Shown here piece by piece: positions 1 to 7,298 of a stretch of 64,000 nt of DNA. Positions within the stretch are counted from its first letter, which is position 1. The number at the start of each line of letters is the position of its first letter. This stretch comes from Paenacidovorax caeni (lineage in GTDB: Bacteria > Pseudomonadota > Gammaproteobacteria > Burkholderiales > Burkholderiaceae_C), in NCBI RefSeq assembly GCF_001298675.1, contig NZ_CYIG01000005.1, positions 1 to 64,000 on the forward strand, given 5' to 3'. The position numbers and the translations under genes were made by a program. The notes under the pieces are model-generated. The model was not told the origin of the DNA and searched no databases. It saw only the letters and a program-made list of their open reading frames with translations.

Positions 1-1
1 C

Positions 2-928
2 ATGATGAGCATGGAGACCACCAAACGGGTGTGGCAAGCCCGGCTTGATCCTCGGCGCAACACACCTTCCATTGGAATCTACTCCCATGTAAAAGACCGG
101 TGGGGCATCTTCCATGCGCAGCCCTTTGTGCTCAATGAGCGCCAGGCGGGCGTGGCCATTGAAGGTGTCATCCGCCAAGAAAAGCTGGAGACCAGCCAGC
201 TTGCTGTGGATACCCATGGCTACACCGACTTTGCCATGTCACATGCCCGTTTGCTTGGTTTTGATCTTTGCCCGCGGTTGAAGGAACTCAAACAGCGCCA
301 CCTCTTTGTGCCACGCGGCACCAAAGTGCCCGCAGAAATCGCTGCGGTGTGCGAAGCCAATGTCGACGTCGCTTTGATCGAAAAGCATTGGGATAGTCTG
401 GTGCACCTGGCAGCCTCGGTCATGAGCGGACATGCCAGTGCGGTGGCAGCTCTTGCGCGGTTCGGTTCTGCCGCCCAGGGCGATCCAATCTATGAGGCTG
501 GCGTGCAATTGGGGCGGTTGCTGCGTACGGCGTTTTTGGCTGACTACTTTGTCAAGGACGCTTTCAGGAACGAGTTGCGCCGGGTGCTCAATCGGGGCGA
601 GGCTGTTAACGCCCTCAAGCGCGCCATTTATACCGGCCGGATCAGCCCGGCGCAGGCCAAACGTGTCGATGAAATGCAGGCTGTGGCCGATGCGTTGAGC
701 CTGATGGCCAACATCGTGATGGCGTGGAATACCTCACAGATGCAGGCGGTCCTGGATCGCTGGTCGAACCGCCGCCAGGTCATTCCACCGGAACTGATCG
801 GGAAGATTGCGCCCACCAGGCTGGAGAGCATCAACTTGCGGGGTGTGTTTCGCTTCCCGGTTGACCGCTATGCTGACCAAATCCTGCCTTCGCGGCCAAA
901 TGCATCGATAACTGGCACCAATGGATGA
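2..928 (+). CDS. tnpA: Tn3-family transposase (IS1071-type TnpA), C-terminal 308 aa
   Basis: This is the C-terminal part of a DDE transposase that cuts and joins the element's ends during replicative transposition. The frame is already open at the left edge, so the gene starts outside the window; the full protein is about 970 aa in this family. DTHGYTD (residues 69-75 of this fragment) carries one catalytic aspartate, and the glutamate in NRGEAVNALKRAI (near 200) fits the last acid of the triad. The reading frame is intact to its stop, 33 bp before the long inverted repeat. No resolvase gene follows, as expected for IS1071. The methionines at the start of the visible part are internal. Confidence 0.9.
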   Translation: MMSMETTKRVWQARLDPRRNTPSIGIYSHVKDRWGIFHAQPFVLNERQAGVAIEGVIRQEKLETSQLAVDTHGYTDFAMSHARLLGFDLCPRLKELKQRHLFVPRGTKVPAEIAAVCEANVDVALIEKHWDSLVHLAASVMSGHASAVAALARFGSAAQGDPIYEAGVQLGRLLRTAFLADYFVKDAFRNELRRVLNRGEAVNALKRAIYTGRISPAQAKRVDEMQAVADALSLMANIVMAWNTSQMQAVLDRWSNRRQVIPPELIGKIAPTRLESINLRGVFRFPVDRYADQILPSRPNASITGTNG

Positions 929-961
929 AACCGACCACGGTTTGACGCCACGAATCGCAGA

Positions 962-1071
962 TTTGAAAGTGAACAGGAAAGTCAATGAAATCAACGATCT
1001 ACCAACACCACCTCCGCGCCAGTGCTAGCTTTTCGTACCGTCACTTATTGCACTGAAAACGAGGAGACCCC
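962..1071 (-). repeat. IS1071-type terminal inverted repeat (right end)
   Basis: From 1071 leftward on the minus strand the sequence starts GGGG and continues through a conserved Tn3-type tip into a long AT-richer arm. The outer 40 or so bases are the part I recognise. The inner limit at 962 rests on the known 110 bp length for IS1071, because the partner arm is not visible here. Confidence 0.75.
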
Positions 1072-1157
1072 ACGATGCACCCGTGACCATGAAAAATTCT
1101 GCCGCCGCCTCCGGCATGCCCGCCGCTGGTGATCGCGTAAATCATGTTCAGCCCTTT

Positions 1158-1190
1158 GCTATCAAGCGCCAGCAGCTCCATTAAAGAGAG
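1158..1190. repeat. Comamonadaceae-type AGCGCTT/AGCTATCAA repeat, degenerate copy
   Basis: The stretch holds GCTATCAAGCGCCAGCAGCT followed by CCATTAAAG. It contains the GCTATCAA and CAGCAGCT pieces of the repeat family, rearranged compared with full copies. It lies between the IS1071 end and the pssA stop and could help end transcription from pssA. Confidence 0.45.
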
Positions 1191-1195
1191 CAAAG

Positions 1196-1816
1196 TCAGA
1201 ACTTCGGGATGCGGATGCGGCTGATCATCAGCGCACCCGAGAGCGCGAACAGCAGCACCAGCGGGTGCAGCGTGAAGCCGCCGAGCATCACCTTGCCCAG
1301 CCAGAGCTGCTCGCGCACCGCGCCCGTGCCGGCGGCGAGCGCCAGCAGCCCCACCAGCACGATGGAGGTGGGGATGGGCGTGCCCTCGAAGTACTTGACC
1401 TTGCCGCTGTCGTCGGACAGGGTTTCGGCGGTGACGTTGAAGCGCGCCAGGCGCGATACGCCGCAGGCCACGAAGAAGGCCAGCACCACGCGGTCGTACA
1501 GCCCCTGCATGCCGCAGCCGTAGGCGATGACGGCGGGCGCCACGCCGAACGAGATCACGTCGGCCAGCGAGTCCAGCTCGCGCCCCATGGCCGAGCTTTT
1601 CTGGCGCCAGCGCGCGATGCGACCGTCGAGCACGTCGAACACCAGCGCCGCCAGCACCAGCGCGCAGGCGTAGAAAACGTGGCGCACGTCATGGTGCTCG
1701 ATGTAGCTGAGGGTGGAAAACAGCGCCCCCACGCCGCACACCGCGTTGCCGAGCGTGAACCAGTCCGCGAGGTGGAACTCGCGGATCATCGAAAAGCGTT
1801 TCGGGGCGGGACTCAT
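1196..1816 (-). CDS. pssA: CDP-diacylglycerol-serine O-phosphatidyltransferase
   Basis: This integral membrane enzyme transfers a phosphatidyl group from CDP-diacylglycerol to serine, making phosphatidylserine, the precursor of phosphatidylethanolamine. The protein has 206 aa. The CDP-alcohol phosphatidyltransferase signature DG-x2-AR-x8-G-x3-D-x3-D is complete at residues 64-86. It is surrounded by several hydrophobic helices, and LARFNV follows. The start ATG at 1816 is 7 bp beyond the end of the upstream acetoacetyl-CoA synthetase gene, so the two are probably co-transcribed. The open frame runs further upstream, but only because it overlaps that gene; the family begins near REFHLADWFTLGN. 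Length fits the type II (Bacillus-like) Pss. Confidence 0.92.
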   Translation of the reverse strand: MSPAPKRFSMIREFHLADWFTLGNAVCGVGALFSTLSYIEHHDVRHVFYACALVLAALVFDVLDGRIARWRQKSSAMGRELDSLADVISFGVAPAVIAYGCGMQGLYDRVVLAFFVACGVSRLARFNVTAETLSDDSGKVKYFEGTPIPTSIVLVGLLALAAGTGAVREQLWLGKVMLGGFTLHPLVLLFALSGALMISRIRIPKF

Positions 1817-1823
1817 CCAGCCA

Positions 1824-3908
1824 TTATGGAACTGTGCTCCTGGCGGTGCCCCCGGCGGCGCGGCGCGCGGCGAAGTCCACGTACCACGGCAGGCAGCCGG
1901 GGTTGGCCATGGCGTCGCGGTTGACCACTTTCTCCAGCGGCTGGCCCAGCAGCAGCTTCTTGATGGGCAGCTCCTGCTTCTTGCCGCTGAGGGTGCGTGG
2001 CACTTCGGGCACCTGCAGGATGTCGTCGGGCACGAAGCGTGGGCTGAGTGCCGTGCGGATGGCGCTGGCGATGCGCGCGCGCAGCGCGTCGTCGAACAGC
2101 ACGCCCGGGCGCAGCACCACGAACAGCGGCATGTAGCTTTCGCGCCCGAGGTATTCCAGATCGACCACCAGGCTGTCGAGCACCTCGGGCAGGCCCTCCA
2201 CGGCGCTGTAAATCTCGCTCGTGCCCATGCGCAGGCCGTGGCGGTTGATGGTGGCATCGCTGCGGCCATAGATGGTGCAGCCGCCCTGCGTGCCAATCTT
2301 CAGCCAGTCGCCGTGGCGCCACACCGCGCCCATCTCCGCCGGGCCGTCGCCGCCCCCAGGCTGGCGGCCGTGGCCTGGGGGGTACATGTCGAAGTAACTC
2401 GCCAGGTAGCGGCTGCCGTCCGTGTCGCCCCACAGGTACAGCGGCATGGATGGAATAGGCTGCGTGCACACCAGTTCGCCCACGGCGTCGTGCACGGGGC
2501 GGCCCTGTTCGTCCCAGGATTCGACGGCGGCGCCGAGCATGCGGCACTGCATTTCGCCCGGCACCATGGGCAGTTCGCGGTGGCCGCCGATGAAGGCGCC
2601 GCAAAAGTCGGTGCCGCCCGAGAGGTTGTTCCACCAGATATCTGGCGTGCCCAACGTGGCGAACTGCGCCGTGCCCCACGCCTGCACCTCGGGTGCCAGC
2701 GGCGAGCCGGTGCTGCCGAGCCAGCGCACGCGGCCCAGGTCGCCGCAGTCGGCCAGCTGCAGCCCGGCCTTCATGCAGTTGGCGTAAAAGGCCGCACCCG
2801 CGCCGAAGCAGGTCACGCCGGTCTCGGCGGCGAAGCGCCAGAGTACGCCCCAATCCGGGTGCTCCTTGCTGCCACCGGGGTTGCCGTCGTAGATCACGCA
2901 GGTGGTGCCGCCCAGCAGGCCGGCGACCTGGGCGTTCCACATCACCCAGCCGGTGGAGCTGTACCAGTGGTAGCGTTCGCCGAAGGAGTTGGGGGCATAG
3001 CTGGCGCCCACGTCGTTGTGCAGGGACTTGAGCTGCAGCGCCACCAGGATCATGCCGCCGTGGCCGTGCACGATGGGCTTGGGCAACCCGGTGGTGCCGC
3101 TGGAGTAGACGATCCACAGCGGGTGGTCGAACGGCAACCACAGCGGCTCAAAGGCTGCGACTTCGGCATCGTTTCGGGCTGTAGCGCTTGCGTAGCTTGC
3201 GCCATCAGCTATTTTTTTAGAAGCATCCAGGTTGTTCACCAGCAGCACGTGCTGTACCGTGGGCAGGGCTGCGCGCAGCTCGGCCAGCACGTCCATGCGG
3301 TCGATGTCGCGCCCGCCGTAGGTCACGCCATCGGCTGCGATCAGCACCTTGGGCGCAATCTGGCGGAAGCGGTCGAGCACGGCGTGCGTGCCCATGTCGG
3401 GGGCGCACACGCTCCACACCGCGCCCAGGCTGACCGTGGCCAGGAAGGCGACGACGGTCTCGGGAATGTTGGGCAGGTAGGCCGCCACGCGGTCGCCCGG
3501 CTGCACGCCTTGCGCGCGCAGGTGCAGCGCCAGCGCCGCCACCTGGCGGCGCAGCTCGGGCCACGCCAGTTCGCGCTGCAGGCCCTTTTCGTTGCGGCTG
3601 ACCAGCGCGGGCTGGCCCGCCGCATGGGCCGGTGCCACATGGCGCAGCACCTGGCGCGCGTAGTTCACCTGCGCGCCGGGAAACCACTCGGCGCCCGGCA
3701 TGCGGTTGCGCGCCAGCACGGCGCGGTGCGGGGTCGGGGATTCGATGGCGAAGTAGTCCCACACGCTTTGCCAGAAGGCATCGAGCTCGGTCACCGACCA
3801 GCGCCACAGCGCGTCATAGCTGGCGAATTCGAGCCCGTGGCGCTGGCGCAGCCAGTCCTGGTACAGGCGCAGTTGGGGAACGTAAGGGGGTGTTGTGCTT
3901 GTCTCCAT
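1824..3908 (-). CDS. Acetoacetyl-CoA synthetase (acetoacetate-CoA ligase)
   Basis: This adenylate-forming ligase activates acetoacetate to acetoacetyl-CoA with ATP, feeding ketone-body or polyhydroxybutyrate carbon into the CoA pool. The protein is 694 aa from the ATG at 3908. The P-loop-like motif YSSGTTGLPKP lies at 268-278, and HGHGG just after it is typical of this subfamily rather than of acetyl-CoA synthetase. The C-terminal lysine motif SGKKQELPIKKLL is present. Residues about 228-245 (DASKKIADGASYASATAR) are encoded by an in-frame copy of the intergenic repeat family and look like a surface insertion. It is followed after 7 bp by pssA. An alternative start at 3929 would add 7 residues. 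Confidence 0.9.
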   Translation of the reverse strand: METSTTPPYVPQLRLYQDWLRQRHGLEFASYDALWRWSVTELDAFWQSVWDYFAIESPTPHRAVLARNRMPGAEWFPGAQVNYARQVLRHVAPAHAAGQPALVSRNEKGLQRELAWPELRRQVAALALHLRAQGVQPGDRVAAYLPNIPETVVAFLATVSLGAVWSVCAPDMGTHAVLDRFRQIAPKVLIAADGVTYGGRDIDRMDVLAELRAALPTVQHVLLVNNLDASKKIADGASYASATARNDAEVAAFEPLWLPFDHPLWIVYSSGTTGLPKPIVHGHGGMILVALQLKSLHNDVGASYAPNSFGERYHWYSSTGWVMWNAQVAGLLGGTTCVIYDGNPGGSKEHPDWGVLWRFAAETGVTCFGAGAAFYANCMKAGLQLADCGDLGRVRWLGSTGSPLAPEVQAWGTAQFATLGTPDIWWNNLSGGTDFCGAFIGGHRELPMVPGEMQCRMLGAAVESWDEQGRPVHDAVGELVCTQPIPSMPLYLWGDTDGSRYLASYFDMYPPGHGRQPGGGDGPAEMGAVWRHGDWLKIGTQGGCTIYGRSDATINRHGLRMGTSEIYSAVEGLPEVLDSLVVDLEYLGRESYMPLFVVLRPGVLFDDALRARIASAIRTALSPRFVPDDILQVPEVPRTLSGKKQELPIKKLLLGQPLEKVVNRDAMANPGCLPWYVDFAARRAAGGTARSTVP
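3179..3218. repeat. AGCGCTT/AGCTAT repeat inside the acetoacetyl-CoA synthetase gene
   Basis: The segment contains AGCGCTTGCGTAGCTTGCGC, then ATCAGCTATTTTTTTAG, matching the layout of intergenic copies such as the one at 11513-11552. It lies wholly within coding sequence and keeps the frame, adding a short Lys/Ala/Ser-rich stretch to the protein. Confidence 0.7.
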
Positions 3909-4026
3909 GGGGCGCAGCGTAGCGCGCACGTCCCCATGGCGACGTCACCCGGTTGACAGGGCGCGCGCCGCGCGCAGCGGGCGGCGTGCGCGGACAGGGC
4001 GGGCGGGCCGAGGCCCGCCATGGCGC

Positions 4027-5445
4027 CTACCGTGCCGGGCGTGTGAAGATCTTCCCGGGGTTCAGAATGTTCTGCGGGTCCAGCGCCTGCTTGATGGCCC
4101 GCATCATGGCCACGGCCCCTTCCCCGGCCTCTTCCTGCAGGAAGTCCATCTTGTGGATGCCCACGCCGTGCTCGCCGGTGCAGGTGCCTTGCATGCGCAG
4201 CGCGCGCGCCACGAGCTGGTGGTTGAGCTGCTCGGCGCGTGTGCGCTCGTCGGGGCTGTCGGGGTCGATCAGGTAGCCGAAGTGGAAGTTGCCGTCGCCC
4301 ACGTGGCCCACCAGGAAGTACGGGATGCCGCTGGCATCGGCTTCGGCCACCGAGTCCAGCAGGCAGTCGGCCAGGCGGCTGATGGGTACGCAGGTGTCGG
4401 TGCTGATGGCCTTGCAGCCGGGGCGGCTCTGCACCGCGGCGAAGTAGGCGTTGTGCCGCGCGGTCCACAGGCGCGTGCGCTCCTCGGGCGTGGTGGCCCA
4501 CTCGAAGGCATTGCCGCCCCATTCGCGGGCGATGTCCTGCACCACTTCCGCCTGTTCCTGCACGCCCGTGGGCGAACCGTGGAATTCCATCAGCAGCAGC
4601 GGCTCTTCGCGCAGGTGCAGCTTGCTGTGCGCGTTGACCATGCGCACCGCGTTCACGTCGATCAGCTCCACGCGCGCAATCGGCACGCCGAGCTGGATGG
4701 TCTGGATCACGGTGCGCACGGCGGCCTCGATGCTGGGGAACGAGCAGATCGCCGCGCTCACCGCCTCGGGCAGCGGGTACAGGCGCACGGTCACTTCGGT
4801 GAACAGGCCCAGCGTGCCCTCGCTGCCCACCATCAGGCGCGTGAGGTCGTAGCCGGCGCTGCTTTTCTTGGCGCGCGTGCCGGTGCGAATGACGTCGCCG
4901 CTGGCCGTCACTACCTCCAGCGCCAGCACGTTTTCGCGCATGGTGCCGTAGCGCACGGCGTTGGTGCCGCTGGCGCGCGTGGCGGCCATGCCGCCGATGC
5001 TGGCGTCGGCCCCGGGGTCGATGGGGAAGAACAGGCCCGTGTCCTTGATGGCATCGTTCAAGGCCTTGCGCGTGATGCCGGGCTGCACCGTGACGGTGAG
5101 GTCGTCGGCGTTGACGGACAACACGCGGTTCATGCGTCCCAGGTCGATGCTGATGCCGCCCTGCACGGCCAGCAGATGCCCTTCGAGCGACGAGCCCGCG
5201 CCGTAGGGGATCACCGGCACGCCGTACTGCGCGGCCAGGCGCACGGCGTCCTGCACGTCCTGCGTGCTTTCGGCGAACACCACGGCGGCGGGCGGCGGCG
5301 CCTGGAGCGAGCCTTCGTCGCGCCCGTGCTGCGCACACACCGCGGCGGCCATGCTGCACTGCGCGCCAAAGCGTGCGGACAGCGCTGCCAGGAAGGCCGG
5401 CGGCACATCGCGTGCGGGAGAGGGCGTGGGGGCGTGGCTGTCCAT
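4027..5445 (-). CDS. dld: FAD-linked D-lactate dehydrogenase (cytochrome type)
   Basis: This flavoprotein of the vanillyl-alcohol oxidase/GlcD family oxidises D-2-hydroxyacids, most likely D-lactate to pyruvate, and passes electrons to cytochrome c or the quinone pool. The protein is 472 aa from MDSHAPTP. The FAD-binding PCMH domain carries PYGAGSSLEGH at 80-90. The C-terminal FAD-oxidase domain has GHVGDGNFHF and ends with GEHGVG near 424-429, the usual terminal motif. Glycolate oxidase subunit GlcD or a 2-hydroxyglutarate dehydrogenase are alternatives, but no glcEF partners are adjacent. A longer frame starts at 5490; its first 15 residues are proline-rich and unlike the family. Confidence 0.82.
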   Translation of the reverse strand: MDSHAPTPSPARDVPPAFLAALSARFGAQCSMAAAVCAQHGRDEGSLQAPPPAAVVFAESTQDVQDAVRLAAQYGVPVIPYGAGSSLEGHLLAVQGGISIDLGRMNRVLSVNADDLTVTVQPGITRKALNDAIKDTGLFFPIDPGADASIGGMAATRASGTNAVRYGTMRENVLALEVVTASGDVIRTGTRAKKSSAGYDLTRLMVGSEGTLGLFTEVTVRLYPLPEAVSAAICSFPSIEAAVRTVIQTIQLGVPIARVELIDVNAVRMVNAHSKLHLREEPLLLMEFHGSPTGVQEQAEVVQDIAREWGGNAFEWATTPEERTRLWTARHNAYFAAVQSRPGCKAISTDTCVPISRLADCLLDSVAEADASGIPYFLVGHVGDGNFHFGYLIDPDSPDERTRAEQLNHQLVARALRMQGTCTGEHGVGIHKMDFLQEEAGEGAVAMMRAIKQALDPQNILNPGKIFTRPAR

Positions 5446-5550
5446 GGCGAGAGGGGGTGGTGGGGCGGCGAAAAAGAATACCACCGCCAACGTGCGACGC
5501 CGTGGCCGGCGGCAAGCCGCGCCACGGCGTCGCTAAGGGGGCGGAATGTG

Positions 5551-5582
5551 CGGGTCAGGCGCGGGTCAGGCGCGGGTCAGGC
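5551..5582. repeat. Three tandem copies of an 11-bp unit (CGGGTCAGGCG)
   Basis: CGGGTCAGGCG is repeated three times, the last copy short by one base. The last copy contains the stop codon (TCA on the plus strand) of the small gene at 5577-5789; the other two lie just outside it. Confidence 0.8.
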
Positions 5583-5789
5583 CGAGGGGATGGGCGCGTC
5601 GTCGTCGTCAGAGCGATGGCGCTGCGGCGCTGGGCGGGTGTCGGGCTGCCAGGCGCGCAGCACCTGGGCCTTGCGGCCGGGCTCGGCAGAGTAGGCCCAG
5701 GCCGCTGTGCCCTGGCCCAGCGAGAGGGCGGCGAACAACAGCAGGCTCGCGGTTTCGAACGGGAACTGGGGACGTGGTGTGGCCTTCAT
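5577..5789 (-). CDS. Small hypothetical protein with one N-terminal hydrophobic segment
   Basis: Unrecognised 70-residue protein. It starts with MKATPRPQFPF, followed by a hydrophobic stretch ETASLLLFAALSLG and AAWAYSAEP, which could be a signal peptide with cleavage after AWA or a single membrane anchor. The C-terminal half is polar and ends in an acidic patch (HRSDDDDAPIPSA). The start ATG at 5789 has CGGAG upstream. The gene lies alone between dld and the cobalamin adenosyltransferase gene. No function is inferred. A longer in-frame start at 5888 exists but lacks a better ribosome-binding site. Confidence 0.5.
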   Translation of the reverse strand: MKATPRPQFPFETASLLLFAALSLGQGTAAWAYSAEPGRKAQVLRAWQPDTRPAPQRHRSDDDDAPIPSA

Positions 5790-5980
5790 CGGGGAGAGAC
5801 TCCGTAGGAAAGTGGAACACGCACCCATTGCACCGCAGCGTGGAGGTGTCGGGCCAGTCTTTTTGCCTGCTGTTTCCCGCGCCAACATTTGCGAGCGTTA
5901 TGTAAAGCCCTGGGCGCGCAGGGGCAATGGCGGCCCTCCGGGACAATTCGGCCCCCCCCTGCATTTCTGGAGACGACCCC

Positions 5981-6550
5981 ATGGGCAACCGCCTGACACA
6001 GATCGCCACGCGCACCGGAGACGACGGCACCACCGGCCTGGGCGACAACACGCGCGTGTCGAAGAACAGCCGCCGCCCGCATGCCATGGGCGACGTGGAC
6101 GAACTGAACTCGCACATTGGCCTGTTGCTGTGCGAGCCGCTGCCGTCCAGCGTGCGCGAGCTGCTGATCGACGTGCAGCACCAGCTGTTCAACCTGGGCG
6201 GCGAGCTGTCGATTCCGGGCTTTGCGCTGCTCAAGGACGATGCGCTGCTGCAGCTTGACCAGGCGCTGGCGCACTACAACGCGCAGCTGCCGCGCCTGCA
6301 GGAGTTCATCCTGCCCGCGGGCACGCGCGCCGCCGCGCAGGCCCATGTGTGCCGCACGGTGGCACGCCGCGCCGAGCGCGCCGTGGTGGCCTTGCAGGAG
6401 GCCGAGCCCATGCGGCCCGCGCCGCGCCAGTACCTCAACCGCCTGTCGGACCTGCTGTTCGTGCTGGCGCGCGTGCTCAACCGCATGGAGGGCGGCGACG
6501 ACGTGTACTGGAAAAGCGAACGCCTGGCCCGCCAGGATGCTACTGAATGA
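5981..6550 (+). CDS. Cob(I)alamin adenosyltransferase, PduO type
   Basis: This enzyme transfers adenosyl from ATP to cob(I)alamin to make adenosylcobalamin, cofactor for enzymes such as methylmalonyl-CoA mutase. The 189 aa protein has the ATP-binding N-terminal motif TRTGDDGTTGLG at 10-21, the central DVDELNSHIGL, and the conserved RRAERAVV and LNRLSDLLFVLAR helices. These define the PduO/MMAB fold rather than CobA/BtuR. The start at 5981 follows TTTCTGGAGACGACCCC. No cobalamin riboswitch sequence was seen in the 190 bp upstream. The stop codon TGA at 6548-6550 directly abuts a repeat copy. A radical SAM protein of the B12-binding type is encoded 6.5 kb away. Confidence 0.92.
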   Translation: MGNRLTQIATRTGDDGTTGLGDNTRVSKNSRRPHAMGDVDELNSHIGLLLCEPLPSSVRELLIDVQHQLFNLGGELSIPGFALLKDDALLQLDQALAHYNAQLPRLQEFILPAGTRAAAQAHVCRTVARRAERAVVALQEAEPMRPAPRQYLNRLSDLLFVLARVLNRMEGGDDVYWKSERLARQDATE

Positions 6551-6590
6551 ATAGCTGCCAGCGCTTACCAGACAAGGGCCAGGAGCACAT
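6550..6590. repeat. AGCGCTT/ATAGCTG repeat touching the adenosyltransferase stop codon
   Basis: ATAGCTGCCAGCGCTTACCA starts right after the TGA stop, followed by GACAAGGGCCAGGAGCAC. It is one arm of the repeat with a degraded second arm, and lies between convergent genes. Confidence 0.65.
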
Positions 6591-6654
6591 TGGGCTTGAA
6601 ACCGGCGCGCCCCAGCCCAGCAGACGCCGCGCAAGGGCCGCCCCGCCGCGCTGG

Positions 6655-6716
6655 CGTCGTCCCCCTTCCCGTAGCGCGCAGCGCGTAGAGAGAAGGGGGA
6701 AGCGACGAAGTCGCTC
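6655..6716. repeat. Second repeat type: CCCCCTTC/GAAGGGGG hairpin, possible bidirectional terminator
   Basis: CCCCCTTC at 6661-6668 pairs with GAAGGGGG at 6692-6699. The loop contains its own palindrome (GCGCGCAGCGCG), and GCGACGAAGTCGCTC follows. It lies between the convergent adenosyltransferase and thioesterase genes and ends at the thioesterase stop. I recall similar CCCCCTTC...GAAGGGGGAAG elements as common intergenic repeats in Comamonadaceae. There is no U-run, so a terminator role is only likely. Confidence 0.45.
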
Positions 6717-7140
6717 AGGCGGTTGGTCTCAGGATCGCCATGGTGATGCGTGACACGCAGGTCAGTTCGCCGGCCTCGTTGACCATGTCGATCTGCCACA
6801 CATGCGTGGTCTTGCCGATGTGTACCGGCCGCGCCGTGCCAGTGACCCAGCCTTGTGTGGCCGCGCGCAGGTGGTTGGCGTTGATGTCCAGGCCCACGGC
6901 GCGGTGGCCTGCGGGGCAGGCGCAGGCGGCGCCGACCGACCCCAGCGTTTCGGCCAGCACCACGCTCACGCCGCCGTGCAGCAGGCCGTAGGGCTGCTTG
7001 GTGCGCGCGTCCACGGGCACGCGCGCGCGCAGGAAATCGTCGCCGATCTCGGTGAATTCGATGCCCAGGTGCGATACCGCGCAGCCCTGGTTCCAGGCGT
7101 TGAGTTTGTCGAGGGTGAGGGGTTCGGTCCAAATGGCCAT
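6715..7140 (-). CDS. Hotdog-fold acyl-CoA thioesterase (MenI/PaaI-like)
   Basis: This cytoplasmic thioesterase should hydrolyse an aromatic or medium-chain acyl-CoA. The 141 aa protein has the hotdog signature GLLHGGVSVVLAETLGS at about 52-68, with the conserved His55-Gly-Gly and the catalytic acid Glu64. Its closest recognisable relatives are 1,4-dihydroxy-2-naphthoyl-CoA hydrolase (MenI/YdiI) and EntH. No menaquinone genes are nearby, so the substrate is open. The start MAIWTEPL at 7140 has GGAGACCC upstream. It is transcribed away from the ABC binding-protein gene, with a 158 bp shared upstream region. Confidence 0.82.
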   Translation of the reverse strand: MAIWTEPLTLDKLNAWNQGCAVSHLGIEFTEIGDDFLRARVPVDARTKQPYGLLHGGVSVVLAETLGSVGAACACPAGHRAVGLDINANHLRAATQGWVTGTARPVHIGKTTHVWQIDMVNEAGELTCVSRITMAILRPTA

Positions 7141-7298
7141 AGGGTCTCCGGGTCTTTTGCGAGGGACAGTTTCGCGTAATAGGGGCTTCCTAGAATCGCG
7201 CGCTTGTGTGGCCATTATTGGCCGCCAGGGGCCGCCCGCTGTTGCGCAGGCGACAGCGCGCCAGGCCCTTTCTGCCTGTTTTTGTGATTGTCCTGTCC

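Larger units (their letters stand above)
1..1071 (+). mobile_element. IS1071-like Tn3-family element, right end only
   Basis: The window opens inside a Tn3-family transposase gene. Downstream is a long terminal inverted repeat whose outer end, read inward on the minus strand, begins GGGGTCTCCTCGTTTTCAGT. That is the tip I recognise as IS1071, a resolvase-less Tn3-family element with unusually long (about 110 bp) ends. The element ends at 1071. The five bases that follow, ACGAT, would be one copy of a target duplication, but the other end is outside the window. IS1071 often flanks catabolic gene clusters in Comamonadaceae, so DNA to the left may be an acquired composite element. Confidence 0.85.

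Noticed and set aside
1713-3956. A 747-codon open frame on the plus strand antisense to acetoacetyl-CoA synthetase
   Set aside because: Its translation is rich in His, Ala, Gly and Arg without any family motif, as expected for the shadow frame of a high-GC gene. The minus-strand gene has clear synthetase motifs.
4002-4019. Hairpin GGCGGGCC/GGCCCGCC after dld as a terminator
   Set aside because: Perfect stem, but only a 2-nt loop and no U-run; too weak to call as a terminator.
5790-5980. Cobalamin riboswitch before the adenosyltransferase gene
   Set aside because: No B12-box-like sequence (GCCACTG type) or supporting stems were seen in the 190 bp upstream.
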